Source of the DNA: Nodularia sp034931045
GTDB taxonomy: Bacteria > Cyanobacteriota > Cyanobacteriia > Cyanobacteriales > Nostocaceae
Reading direction: 5' to 3'
Length of the DNA: 64,000 bases
NCBI RefSeq assembly: GCF_034931045.1
Contig: NZ_JAYGHH010000005.1
Coordinates: forward strand, 124,001-188,000
Shown here: piece after piece, positions 54,539-63,685 of the stretch
Numbering within the stretch: the stretch's first letter is position 1
Layout: each line of letters begins with the position of its first letter
The notes under the pieces: model-generated
Database searches by the model: none
Told to the model about the DNA's origin: nothing
What the model saw: the letters and a program-made list of their open reading frames with translations, nothing else
Position numbers and translations under genes: made by a program

Positions 54539-56635
54539 ATGCTGAAATTTTTTGCAGACCGAGGCGGTACATTCACAGATATAGTTGCTGTCACTGACGA
54601 TCAAGCAATTATCGATAAACTATCCAAACATCCTGACCGTTTTTTAATTGTATCTATTCCTGATCAACAATGGGTAATAGTCTACAAATTACTTTCAGAA
54701 AATCCCGAACAATATCAAGATGCAGCCATTCAAGGTATTCGGGATATCATGAGTTTGGCAGGTAACGAAACCATTCCCACTACAGCCATAGAAGTAGTCA
54801 AAATGGGAACAACAGTAGCCACAAATGCTCTCTTAGAAAGAAAAGGCGATCGCGTCGTTCTTCTGATTACCAAAGGCTTTAAAGATGCCCTCCGTATTGG
54901 CTACCAAAATCGCCCTGATATCTTTGCCCGTCATATTGTTTTACCAACGATGTTATATGAACAAGTAATTGAAGTAAATGAGCGCTATAATGCCCAGGGT
55001 GAGGAATTAACACCCGTTAATATTCAACAAGTAAAACAAAATTTACAGACAGTTTATCACACAGGTGTTCGCAGTTGTGCCATAGTTTTAATGCACAGCG
55101 ATCGCTATCCCCAACATGAACAACAAATAGCCCAAATTGCCCAAGAAATCGGCTTTACACAAATATCTGTATCTCATCAAGTTAGCCCTTTAATGAAAAT
55201 AGTTAGCCGAGGTGATACAACAGTTATAGATGCTTATTTAACACCAATTCTGCGCCGCTACGTTAACCAAATTGCTAATCAATTACCCGCAGTCAAATTA
55301 ATGTTTATGAAATCTGACGGCGGATTAGTAGCAGCCCAACAATTTCAAGGTAAAGATAGTATTTTAAGCGGCCCGGCTGGGGGGATAGTCGGCGCAGTTC
55401 AAACCAGTCAAAGAGCAGATTTTCAGTTAGTAATTACCTTTGATATGGGCGGAACTAGTACAGATGTTGCCCACTTTAAAGGAGAATATGAACGCCAATT
55501 AGATTCCGAAATTGCTGGGGCGCGGATGCGAGTTCCCGTATTAGCAATTAATACTATTGCGGCTGGTGGCGGTTCAATTCTATTTTTTGATGGTTCCAGT
55601 TATCGTGTCGGCCCCGAATCTGCGGGTTCAAATCCTGGGCCTGCTTGTTACCGCAGAGGTGGTCAATTAACAGTGACAGATGCCAATGTCATGTTAGGCA
55701 AAATTCACCCGCAATACTTCCCCTCTGTGTTTGGCTTAGATGGTAATTTGCCTTTAGATCGAGGTATTGTTATTGAGAAATTCACCCAATTAGCCCAAGA
55801 AATTGCCGATGTTACAGACAACCATCGTACACCAGAACAAGTAGCAGCTGGATTTATAGCGATCGCAGTGGAAAATATGGCAAACGCCATTAAAAAAATC
55901 AGTCTACAACGAGGCTATGATGTCAGTCAATATACCCTGTGTTGTTTTGGTGGGGCTGGGGCGCAAGTTGCTTGTTTAATCGCCGATACATTAGGCATGA
56001 AAACCATATTTCTGCATCCTTACGCCGGGGTTTTATCCGCTTATGGTATGGGATTAGCTGATATTAGGTCAATTAGAGAAGCCGGAGTAGAACAGCCTTT
56101 AAACCCGGAAATCATCCCGCAATTACAACAAATAATGGCGACATTAGAAACCCAAGCTAGAAGTGAATTAACCTCAGAAGGCGTAAATGATCAACAGTTA
56201 GTAGTGCAGAAATTGAATTTAAAATACGAAGGTACTAACTCAACCTTAAATATTAACTTTACTTCAGATGTGGCAATCATGCGCCAAGAATTTGAAATTG
56301 AACATCAAACCCGCTACGGTTTCATTCAATCAGAGAAAACCTTAATTATCGAATCAGTCTCAGTAGAAGTAATTCAAGAAATGGATACACCCGAAGAACC
56401 CTTAATAACTCGTACCCGTCCCATAGATGAACCACCAAAACCCGTGGAAATAGTCAGAATATTTACAGGTAATAAATGGCATAATACACCCATTTATCAG
56501 AGAGAAGATTTACAACCAGAAGATATAATTAGTGGTGCTGCTATAATCATCGAAAAAATCAGCACAATAGTAGTTGAACCTGATTGGCAAGCCAGATTAA
56601 CCGAACGCAATCATTTAATTCTACAACGTTCCTAA
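54539..56635 (+). CDS. Hydantoinase/oxoprolinase subunit A (HyuA-type)
   Basis: This 698-residue protein opens MLKFFADRGGTFTDIVAVTD, the nucleotide-binding start of the family. It contains MGTTVATNALLERKGDRVVL (about 100-120), LMFMKSDGGLVAAQQFQGKD, SGPAGGIVGAVQ, TFDMGGTSTDVAHFKGEYER and AAGGGSILFFDGSSYRVGPE. The family covers ATP-dependent 5-oxoprolinase, hydantoinase and acetone carboxylase large subunits. With the HyuB gene 58 bp downstream it forms a two-subunit enzyme; 5-oxoproline hydrolysis in glutathione turnover is the most likely reaction in a cyanobacterium. Confidence 0.92.
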   Translation: MLKFFADRGGTFTDIVAVTDDQAIIDKLSKHPDRFLIVSIPDQQWVIVYKLLSENPEQYQDAAIQGIRDIMSLAGNETIPTTAIEVVKMGTTVATNALLERKGDRVVLLITKGFKDALRIGYQNRPDIFARHIVLPTMLYEQVIEVNERYNAQGEELTPVNIQQVKQNLQTVYHTGVRSCAIVLMHSDRYPQHEQQIAQIAQEIGFTQISVSHQVSPLMKIVSRGDTTVIDAYLTPILRRYVNQIANQLPAVKLMFMKSDGGLVAAQQFQGKDSILSGPAGGIVGAVQTSQRADFQLVITFDMGGTSTDVAHFKGEYERQLDSEIAGARMRVPVLAINTIAAGGGSILFFDGSSYRVGPESAGSNPGPACYRRGGQLTVTDANVMLGKIHPQYFPSVFGLDGNLPLDRGIVIEKFTQLAQEIADVTDNHRTPEQVAAGFIAIAVENMANAIKKISLQRGYDVSQYTLCCFGGAGAQVACLIADTLGMKTIFLHPYAGVLSAYGMGLADIRSIREAGVEQPLNPEIIPQLQQIMATLETQARSELTSEGVNDQQLVVQKLNLKYEGTNSTLNINFTSDVAIMRQEFEIEHQTRYGFIQSEKTLIIESVSVEVIQEMDTPEEPLITRTRPIDEPPKPVEIVRIFTGNKWHNTPIYQREDLQPEDIISGAAIIIEKISTIVVEPDWQARLTERNHLILQRS

Positions 56636-56693
56636 TAATAGAAAAATTCTCCCCTCCAAAACCTCCGCGTACCTTTGCGTTAAAAAACCAATC

Positions 56694-58253
56694 ATGTACA
56701 CAACACATCAACCCGATCCCGTCCGCCTAGAAATCTTCAAAAACCTCTATCAATTTATCGCCGAACAAATGGGAATCGTGCTGCAAAACACAGCCGCATC
56801 AGTAAACATCAAAGAACGCCTTGATTTCTCCTGCGCCATCTTTGACACTTCAGGATTATTAGTTGCCAACGCCCCCCATATTCCCGTACATTTAGGCTCA
56901 ATGAGTGAAAGCGTCCGCAGCTTAATTAACGATAAAGGCGACACCATTAAACCTGGAAATGTTTACCTATCCAACAATCCCTATAACGGCGGAACTCACC
57001 TGCCAGATGTCACCGCCATTACCCCCGTTTTCCTCGAAGATACTACTAAAACCTCAATTCCCCTGTTTTATGTGGCTTCTCGTGGACACCAAGCCGATAT
57101 CGGTGGAATTACACCCGGTTCCATGCCTCCCCACAGCACCACAGTAGAAGAAGAAGGTATTTTATTTGATAATTTTCTCTTAGTGGAACAAGGTGAATTT
57201 CAAGAAACTTCAGTACGAGGAATACTTGCAAATCATCCCTATCCAGCGCGTAACCCTGACCAAAACATTGCTGATTTCAAAGCTCAAATTGCTGCCAATA
57301 ATAGAGGAGTGCAAGAACTCCAAAAAATGGTTAATCAATACGGTATTGAAACAGTGCAGTCTTACATGAACTTTGTGCAAGACAATGCCGAAGAAGCAGT
57401 AAGGCGAGCCATAAATCTGCTCAAAAATGGCTCATTTAGTTATGCAATGGATAATGGGGCAGAAATTAAAGTTACAGTCACAATTGACAGAAAAAATCGC
57501 AGTGCAACCATTGATTTTACTGGTACATCTCCACAATTAAAAAGCAACTTTAATGCTCCCAAAGCTGTCACTCAAGCCGCAGTTTTATATGTCTTCCGCA
57601 CCTTAGTCGATGATAATATTCCCCTGAATGCTGGCTGTCTGAACCCTCTAGAAATAATTGTGCCAATTGGCTGTATGCTTAACCCCACTTATCCCGCCGC
57701 AGTGGTAGCAGGTAACGTGGAAACCTCCCAAACTATTGTTGATGCTTTATATGGTGCATTGGGTGTCATGGCTGGTTCCCAGGGAACAATGAATAATTTT
57801 ACCTTTGGAAATCAGCGTTATCAATATTATGAAACCATTTGCGGCGGTTCAGGTGCAGGAGCTAATTTTAATGGTACTGATGCAGTCCATACCCACATGA
57901 CCAACTCCCGATTAACTGACCCCGAAGTGTTAGAAACCCGTTATCCTGTATTAGTAGAAAGCTTTAGTCTGCGTCCTGATAGCGGCGGTAAAGGTCAATA
58001 TTCCGGTGGTGATGGCGTAATTCGCCGCATTCGGTTTTTAGAACCCATGACAGCAAATATTCTCTCTAGCCATCGCTTAGTTCCACCCTTTGCATTAAAT
58101 GGAGGGAAACCAGGACAAGTAGGACACAACTGGATAGAACGTCAAGACGGAACCCAAGAAAATTTAAACAGTACCGCCACAGTACAAATGCAGCCTGGAG
58201 ATGTTTTCATCATTGAAACCCCTGGCGGCGGCGGATTTGGTACAGTCTCCTGA
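56694..58253 (+). CDS. Hydantoinase/oxoprolinase subunit B (HyuB-type)
   Basis: This 519-residue protein has the HyuB landmarks: RLEIFKNLYQFIAEQMGIVL, NIKERLDFSCAIFDTSGLLV, HIPVHLGSMSESVRSLI, NPYNGGTHLPDVTAITPVF, ASRGHQADIGGITPGSMPPH, VAGNVETSQTIVDALYGALG and the glycine-rich end IETPGGGGFGTVS. It is the partner of the HyuA-type gene upstream and together with it probably forms 5-oxoprolinase. A CCTCCGCGTACCTTTGCG repeat lies in the 58-bp spacer. An intrinsic terminator follows 16 bp after the stop. Confidence 0.93.
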   Translation: MYTTHQPDPVRLEIFKNLYQFIAEQMGIVLQNTAASVNIKERLDFSCAIFDTSGLLVANAPHIPVHLGSMSESVRSLINDKGDTIKPGNVYLSNNPYNGGTHLPDVTAITPVFLEDTTKTSIPLFYVASRGHQADIGGITPGSMPPHSTTVEEEGILFDNFLLVEQGEFQETSVRGILANHPYPARNPDQNIADFKAQIAANNRGVQELQKMVNQYGIETVQSYMNFVQDNAEEAVRRAINLLKNGSFSYAMDNGAEIKVTVTIDRKNRSATIDFTGTSPQLKSNFNAPKAVTQAAVLYVFRTLVDDNIPLNAGCLNPLEIIVPIGCMLNPTYPAAVVAGNVETSQTIVDALYGALGVMAGSQGTMNNFTFGNQRYQYYETICGGSGAGANFNGTDAVHTHMTNSRLTDPEVLETRYPVLVESFSLRPDSGGKGQYSGGDGVIRRIRFLEPMTANILSSHRLVPPFALNGGKPGQVGHNWIERQDGTQENLNSTATVQMQPGDVFIIETPGGGGFGTVS

Positions 58254-58269
58254 TTTTGAGCTAAGACTC

Positions 58270-58302
58270 AGATCCCCGACTTCTTGAAGAAGTCGGGGAT
58301 CT
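58270..58302 (+). terminator. Intrinsic terminator after the HyuAB-type genes
   Basis: AGATCCCCGACTTCT (58270-58284) pairs perfectly with AGAAGTCGGGGATCT (58288-58302) around TGA, followed by TTACTATTTTA. It is one of the strongest hairpins in the window. The sequence is itself a common dispersed repeat in Nostocales. Confidence 0.85.
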
Positions 58303-58454
58303 TTACTATTTTACAGTTGTACCCAGAAGCGACTGATATGCTTTTGTACTGTTCGTAATTCGTAATTCTTACAGCACATTCATTTTGATGAGGTACACAA
58401 GGGCAGGCAAGACTTGTACTGAGCTTGCCGAAGTATGCCCACCCCACAATGGTT

Positions 58455-58952
58455 TTATTTCTGTTTTTGACCTCCGGAGATTTGCCCTTGTTGGCTTTGT
58501 CCTGGTAATTGAACAGTTACAACTCTGGTTTTTTCTTCTTCGGCTTTTGGCATGGTGAGACACAAAACACCATTTTTAAAGTCGGCCTGGACTTTATCGT
58601 TTTGGATTCGAGATGGTAGAGGTATTACTCTTTGAAATCTGCCATAACGAAACTCTGAACGCCTCATCCCTCTTCTTTCTTCTTCCCTAATTTCAGATTT
58701 ACGTTCACCGGTGACGGAAACTGTATCTGCGGCAACTTTGACATCTAAGTTTTGGGGGTCAATACCAGGAATTTCCATCCACAGTTTAATATCATCAGAG
58801 GTTTCTTCCAGTTCTGCGGGGGGTATAAATGTCAGTCTATCGCTGATGATCTCGCCTGTATCAGTTGAGGGTGCTATTTGATCTAGTAGACGACTCATCT
58901 GCCGTTGCATGGTTTCTATTTCTCTAAAAGGTTCCCAGCGACTTAATACCAT
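58455..58952 (-). CDS. Small heat-shock protein (Hsp20/alpha-crystallin)
   Basis: The protein is 165 residues from the ATG at 58952 (MVLSRWEPFREIETMQRQMS), chosen because GGAGG lies 8 nt upstream; a TTG five codons earlier overlaps that site. The alpha-crystallin domain spans about residues 50-145: KLWMEIPGIDPQNLDVKVAA, DTVSVTGERKSEIREEERR, and the signature GNxxL-like GVLCLTMPKAEEEKTR. It is an ATP-independent chaperone, close to cyanobacterial HspA/Hsp17. It lies 31 bp from the HdeD-like gene, also leftward, so the two may be co-transcribed. Confidence 0.94.
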   Translation of the reverse strand: MVLSRWEPFREIETMQRQMSRLLDQIAPSTDTGEIISDRLTFIPPAELEETSDDIKLWMEIPGIDPQNLDVKVAADTVSVTGERKSEIREEERRGMRRSEFRYGRFQRVIPLPSRIQNDKVQADFKNGVLCLTMPKAEEEKTRVVTVQLPGQSQQGQISGGQKQK

Positions 58953-58983
58953 GATTTTTTCCTCCAATTAATTGTTGAAGTGT

Positions 58984-59559
58984 TTAAAAGATTCTGCGTT
59001 CAGTTCCCCAACTACGGAGGCGAAAAGCCAGAATCAGGAGTAAGATACCGAAAATAATGGCGTAAGCACCGATAATCCACAGGATTGCTAACGCACCAGC
59101 AAGAGGCCAGACGAGCAACAAAACGCCGAACAATACTGACGCAATGCCTGCTATGGCTAGTAACCACTCATTTTGAATTTCTTTTCGGATCTGAATGGCT
59201 GCGATGATTTCTAAAACACCAGTGACGATCGCCCAAGCTGCGATGAGGTAAAGCAAGACTAATGCGGTGATCCCTGGCCAGATAAAAGCCATGATGCCAA
59301 TAGCAATACCAATTGCACCTTCGAGCAACATTAGCCAACCGTGGGTATGAGTTAGACCATCTCGGAAGGCAGCGATCGCTAATAATACTCCACTGACTAA
59401 GACAAAGGCAGCAAAGATAAATATCAAAGCTGTGAGGGTAATATCTGGCCAGAAAAGGGCTGCTAAACCAAAGATGATCGCGATCGCACCCCGTAATGCA
59501 ACTGTCCACCAATTTCTAGCCAAGCGCGTTCCCATTCTCATGGGGTCAAGGTTTGTCAT
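58984..59559 (-). CDS. HdeD/DUF308 family membrane protein
   Basis: This 191-residue protein has six membrane helices in three repeated pairs (ALRGAIAIIFGLAALFWPDI; LLEGAIGIAIGIMAFIWPGI; IAGIASVLFGVLLLVWPLAG). Each pair carries the G...G...WP pattern of DUF308, the family of the acid-resistance membrane protein HdeD. It lies between the small heat-shock gene and the broken esterase gene, all leftward, which suggests a stress-response cluster. The function in cyanobacteria is not known. Confidence 0.92.
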   Translation of the reverse strand: MTNLDPMRMGTRLARNWWTVALRGAIAIIFGLAALFWPDITLTALIFIFAAFVLVSGVLLAIAAFRDGLTHTHGWLMLLEGAIGIAIGIMAFIWPGITALVLLYLIAAWAIVTGVLEIIAAIQIRKEIQNEWLLAIAGIASVLFGVLLLVWPLAGALAILWIIGAYAIIFGILLLILAFRLRSWGTERRIF

Positions 59560-59601
59560 AGCTGGAGTTTTTAACTGGCGTTGAAGTTTTCAATAGTTTG
59601 T

Positions 59602-60838
59602 CTAAACACCAAAGGGAAAAGTCTCTGGTGCGTCCCGCATTTCCCAGGTGGGAACACGGTCTAAAGGTTGGACTCCCTTGGTATCATCAATAGAAATCAC
59701 TGCGTCAAATTGTTGGGGGAGACAAGCATGGAAGTAGTGACTCACACGCTCAGTTTCCGGTTGGTAAATCACACCGATTGCTCTTTCTAGCCTGGGTTGT
59801 CGTAAACCCACAATTGCTTGATTCTCTTCCCGGAGGTTGAGGTAAAATTGGGGTATTTCAGTTTCATGGAATAAAGCTTCATAACTTCCAGGTAAGGCAG
59901 AGTGAACCTGTTTGAGTTGAGCCGTTTCGCCCCAGTGAGAAACTGCGGTGACAGTACCCGTATAGGTGGTAAAGCCAATATTTACAGCCTGATCGCCATA
60001 GCGTTCTTTGACCAATTGACCAACATTCACCTCACCCATTAACCCCATATCGGTGGCTCTTGCGTCACCTAAATGGGAGTTGTGTTCCCAAACCACAACT
60101 TTGGCTTGGGGATGTTGTTGATCTAAATGTTCCACCAGCTGATCTAAAGTTTCCGCCATGTGGCGATCGCGTATATTCCAGGAAGACACTCGCCCTTGAA
60201 ACATCGAACGGTAGTAATGCTCGGCGTTTTTGACTAGTCGCGCATTTTGTTCGGCATAAAAGAACTCATCAGTTTTAACTCGCCCATCTTTTTGGATATA
60301 TTCCGCAGTTCGACGTTGCAATTCTTGTAGTTGATTAATTACCTGTTCCTCACAAGATTTAGCAATGCCAAAACTGGTAGCATAACCATATTTTTGAGCA
60401 TCTTCGCCAAAATGCTCTAAACAAGAATAGCGATCGCGCGCGCGTTGGGCGGCTTCGGGGTCAACTTGATTCAGGTAGCCCAGAACTGCTTCTATGGAAG
60501 CATACATACTATAAAGGGAAGCGTTGGAAATTTAAAAGTGCTTCGGCTGGTGTGGGGTCATCATCGACACCCTGCACGTAACGATTAACTCGGTAAGCAT
60601 CAGGCCAATCCGCTTCCACCGCTACGGCTGTAAACCCCTTTTCTTGAATTAGTCGCTTGGTAATTTCCGCCCGGTGTTCATAAAATTCATGAGTCCCGTG
60701 GGAGGCTTCGCGAATCAAGACGAAACGCGCATTGCCGATTAAATTCATTAATGGGTCGTAGTCTTGATCTGCGCCTGTTAATCGGTGGGCATACCCACGC
60801 ACCGCATCGACTATGCTGGTGATAGTTGCGTCTACCAT
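59602..60838 (-). pseudogene. Erythromycin-esterase-type gene broken by an internal deletion
   Basis: The N-terminal part (60838-60509; NARFVLIREASHGTHEFYEH, VAVEADWPDAYRVNRYVQG) ends at FQRFP plus a stop. The rest (from about 60520 in another frame; LYSMYASIEAVLGYLNQVDP, VVVWEHNSHLGDARATDMG) continues to 59602. Family members have about 33-35 residues (of the W-M-W-R-N ... G-L-D type) between FP and LYS. These are missing, and the junction shifts the frame, so the break is a deletion rather than a single-base error. The catalytic-region motif has R where relatives usually have G (LIGEASHGT). It was probably a stress- or detoxification-related hydrolase. Confidence 0.85.
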
Positions 60839-61133
60839 AATGAATTAATGATTGAGAAATACCCGCACGGGTTTTAAATTTCGTATCACCGCGCAAGTTA
60901 AGTTTGATACGGTTTTTACACCTGTTTAATTTCGGTTCTTACTACATTTAGCTTAAAAATTTTCATCTCTGATTCCATCTGGCTAAGGTCGCATGATACT
61001 AAATGTATGGATCTCCCTCTAGGAATAGTCAAAACACATATCTTGTACCTTCAATTTTGTGTCATAAGACCCCACCCCTAACTCCTCCCCGCAAGCGGGA
61101 ACAAGATTTAAGCAGAACTCACGTTTTTATGAA
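60839..61133. other. Intergenic region upstream of the aldolase gene
   Basis: This 295-bp region lies between the divergent esterase pseudogene and the aldolase gene. It holds a CTCCCCGCAAGCGGGAA hairpin at about 61085-61101. No promoter can be assigned and no gene is seen. Confidence 0.4.
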
Positions 61134-61769
61134 ATGTCTGATCAAGTTTGGTTATCACATCTGCAAAAATACCGTGCGATCGCAGTTATTCGCGCTTCAG
61201 ATATGCGGTTGGCTCAAAATATGGCTATGGCTGCTGCGGCTGGGGGAATGGGGCTGATTGAAGTTACCTGGAATAGCGATCGCCCTGGGGAATTAATTAG
61301 TCTATTACGGGCGGAGTTACCAAATTGTCTCATTGGCACGGGGACGCTGTTTAATGTCGGACAATTGCAAGAGGCGATCGCTTCTGGGGCGCAATTTCTC
61401 TTCTCTCCCCACGTTGATTCTGCCATGATTCAAGCCGCAGTCAAACAAGATGTGCCAATTATCCCCGGTGCAATGACTCCTACAGAAATTGTCACTGCTT
61501 GGAATCAGGGTGCAAGCTGTGTGAAGGTGTTTCCTGTGCAAGCGGTGGGAGGAGTTAATTATATTAAAAGTTTACAAGGGCCACTGGGTGAAATTCCCTT
61601 AATTCCCACTGGAGGAGTAACTTTAGAAAATGCTCCAGAATTTATCCAAGCTGGGGCGATCGCTGTGGGTTTGAGTGGTCAATTATTTCCTAAAAACCTG
61701 ATTATACAAGGAAATTGGCAAGTGATCGCGTCTCAGGCCAATCAACTAATGCAGAGCGTCACAACATAA
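61134..61769 (+). CDS. eda: KDPG/KHG-type aldolase
   Basis: This 211-residue protein is of the 2-dehydro-3-deoxyphosphogluconate / 4-hydroxy-2-oxoglutarate aldolase family: YRAIAVIRASDMRLAQNMAM, GLIEVTWNSDRPGELI with the catalytic Glu (usual motif EVT), IGTGTLFNVGQLQEAIASGA, FLFSPHVD, PGAMTPTEI and ASCVKVFPVQAVGG with the Schiff-base Lys near residue 131. It would split KDPG to pyruvate and glyceraldehyde-3-phosphate in the Entner-Doudoroff route or act in proline/glyoxylate metabolism. No edd gene is nearby. The WNS after EVT (usually LRT/FRT) is slightly unusual. Confidence 0.9.
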   Translation: MSDQVWLSHLQKYRAIAVIRASDMRLAQNMAMAAAAGGMGLIEVTWNSDRPGELISLLRAELPNCLIGTGTLFNVGQLQEAIASGAQFLFSPHVDSAMIQAAVKQDVPIIPGAMTPTEIVTAWNQGASCVKVFPVQAVGGVNYIKSLQGPLGEIPLIPTGGVTLENAPEFIQAGAIAVGLSGQLFPKNLIIQGNWQVIASQANQLMQSVTT

Positions 61770-61863
61770 TCAAAGAACTGTAAAGGGCTACTGTAGAATC
61801 TTCCCGACGGCACACACAACCCGAAAACCATTAATGTAGGAGAGGTCGTCGCGCTTTCAAAAG

Positions 61864-62460
61864 TTAACCTTGAATTGGAGGAAAACTTTGTAATGGATCA
61901 CTAATTACCAACCTACCTCGAAAATCTATTTTGCCTTCCTTGGGATAATTCAACCATCCTTGAAATAACTTTCCTGTTTGATTATCTCCCCAAAAGTAGC
62001 TATCTTTGCTATTTACCTTAAAAGTGATACTAGCAGCAGTTTGATTATCACCAAAATCCCAAGATAACCTTTGCTCATTTACCGTTAAATCTTGAATTAC
62101 CGCCAACCCAAAACGAGAACGAAACTGCACTTCACCTTGTGAAGAAATCCATAAATGTTCTGGTTGTGATTCTTTACGCCAAATACCTGTTTCTCCACCC
62201 CATTTAACTGAACAAGTGTATTCTCCAGCAAATACTTGAAAAATGCTAGACTCTGTAGGTTTGATATCTGTTTGCTGTATTTCTTGAGATTGCTCAATTT
62301 CTTTATCTAGTTCTGAGTCTTTTTCAATATCTAAAAATTTTTGCCAAGGAGGTGATGCTGGAAGTTCATCAATTTTTTTATCATGAGTTTCGCCATCGCC
62401 ATAAAAACAATACCAATCTTTGTAGTTTTCTGAATCATTTTCCGATTGATTTTTAGTCAT
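61864..62460 (-). CDS. Hypothetical acidic cytoplasmic protein
   Basis: This 198-residue protein starts with an acidic segment (MTKNQSENDSENYKDWYCFY) and GDGETHDKKIDELPASPPWQ, a Pro-rich motif that resembles linkers in cyanobacterial MoxR-type ATPases (recalled, not certain). Residues about 90-198 are a beta-rich domain with many aromatic residues (SVKWGGETGIWRKESQPEHL, SKDSYFWGDNQTGKLFQGWL). There is no signal peptide and no membrane helix. It stands alone on the minus strand. I do not recognise a function. Confidence 0.65.
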   Translation of the reverse strand: MTKNQSENDSENYKDWYCFYGDGETHDKKIDELPASPPWQKFLDIEKDSELDKEIEQSQEIQQTDIKPTESSIFQVFAGEYTCSVKWGGETGIWRKESQPEHLWISSQGEVQFRSRFGLAVIQDLTVNEQRLSWDFGDNQTAASITFKVNSKDSYFWGDNQTGKLFQGWLNYPKEGKIDFRGRLVISDPLQSFPPIQG

Positions 62461-62917
62461 TGTTTACTCCTTATGTTCATATATCATTTAATAATTACTA
62501 TAGTAGCTCCCTTAAACAAATCTAAAAATTTACCTAAGAGAACTCCACAAAAAACCTGCACCCTGTACTCAAAACGACGGGATATTTTTTTATTTGGAAG
62601 TCTCTAAATACTTCCTGTGTGCTGACTCAGATATGATTTCAGCATTTAAACTGAAAAAACCTGATTTTGCACTTCATCGTTCAATCCCACACTCCCCAAC
62701 TGCTGGCAAGACGAAAGTGGGTTCAGTATTTTCTCGAATATTTTCAGGTCATTAAAACCCGTTTCTCGATGCCAAACTGAGGTTTAGCTTGGTTTCTGGT
62801 GCGTTTGTTGATAGCTGGGAATGATTTTAGAGTTTTACGTAAACCTACGGGGAAATTCAGGAATGGACTGCTAGATTATGGTAGTAGTAGGTAATTCACA
62901 GGATTTAATATATCAAT
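62461..62917. other. Intergenic region upstream of the DUF928 gene
   Basis: This 457-bp region lies between divergent genes. It contains a MITE-like element at 62537-62605; the rest (62606-62917) is unremarkable sequence with no gene and no convincing promoter. Confidence 0.45.
62537..62605. mobile_element. MITE-like element (AGAGACTTCCA ends), copy 2
   Basis: This 69-bp element has the same ends (AGAGAACTCCA / TGGAAGTCTCT) and the same right half (CTCAAAACGACGGGATATTT) as the element at 32330-32432, but a shorter middle. It is non-coding and lies in the intergenic region between the hypothetical and DUF928 genes. Confidence 0.68.
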
Positions 62918-63685
62918 ATGAACTGGAAGCAAATATCTCGATACTTTGTAGCCTTTTCCTTACCTTTCTATTTTCACCCGCTTATGGCTTCAGCACAGAC
63001 ATCATATCAGCCTGGTTATACCAAAAAAACTTGGCAAATTAGTCAGACCTTTAAACCACCAAAAAGGGGTGCGCCTCCCGCAAGTGCTGGTGGTTCAACT
63101 CGTGGTATGACTTGTCTCAGGGGAAATAAACGATTAACTTCTTTAATACCTCCAGATAAATTGGGGCTGACATTGGCAACACACCCGACATTTTTCTGGT
63201 ATATACCTGTAACTTCAGTGAAAACAGCTAGGTTTCTACTCTTAACTGATAACTCTCAAAAAGTCGTTTATGAAACAACTTTGCAACTTCCGAATCAACC
63301 CGGAATTATTAGCTTTACACTTCCTGAAAGTGTCGATGCACTGGAAGTCGGTAAAAGTTACAATTGGTATTTAAACATTGTGTGTGATGCTCATGACTTT
63401 AGCGGCAATCCGGGGGTAAATGGTTGGGTGGAACGTGTTCAGCCAGAATTACCCCTATCCACAGCGTTAGAAACAGCAAATCTGCGGACTTTGCCTACTA
63501 TCTATGCGGAAGCTGGAATTTGGCATGAAGCGCTAACTAGTTTGGTAGAACTACGTCGTGCAGAACCGAATAGTCTCAGCGTCAAATTGAATTGGCGAAA
63601 ATTTTTCACCTCGGTTAAGTTAGATGCGATCGCCTCTGAACCTTTCCTTGATTGCTGTACCTCTGAGAATTCATTAGCAAAATAA
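62918..63685 (+). CDS. DUF928 protein with signal peptide
   Basis: This 255-residue protein has a signal peptide (FVAFSLPFYFHPLMASAQ, cleavage after ASAQ at about residue 27). The mature part has PPKRGAPPASAGGSTRG, PPDKLGLTLATHPTFFWYIP, TLPESVDALEVGKSYNWYLN and NPGVNGWVERVQPE, the landmarks of the cyanobacterial DUF928 family. These proteins are usually next to CHASE2-containing genes, as here: the stop and the next start overlap (TAATG). The role is unknown; export and pairing suggest an envelope partner of the CHASE2 sensor. Confidence 0.92.
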   Translation: MNWKQISRYFVAFSLPFYFHPLMASAQTSYQPGYTKKTWQISQTFKPPKRGAPPASAGGSTRGMTCLRGNKRLTSLIPPDKLGLTLATHPTFFWYIPVTSVKTARFLLLTDNSQKVVYETTLQLPNQPGIISFTLPESVDALEVGKSYNWYLNIVCDAHDFSGNPGVNGWVERVQPELPLSTALETANLRTLPTIYAEAGIWHEALTSLVELRRAEPNSLSVKLNWRKFFTSVKLDAIASEPFLDCCTSENSLAK

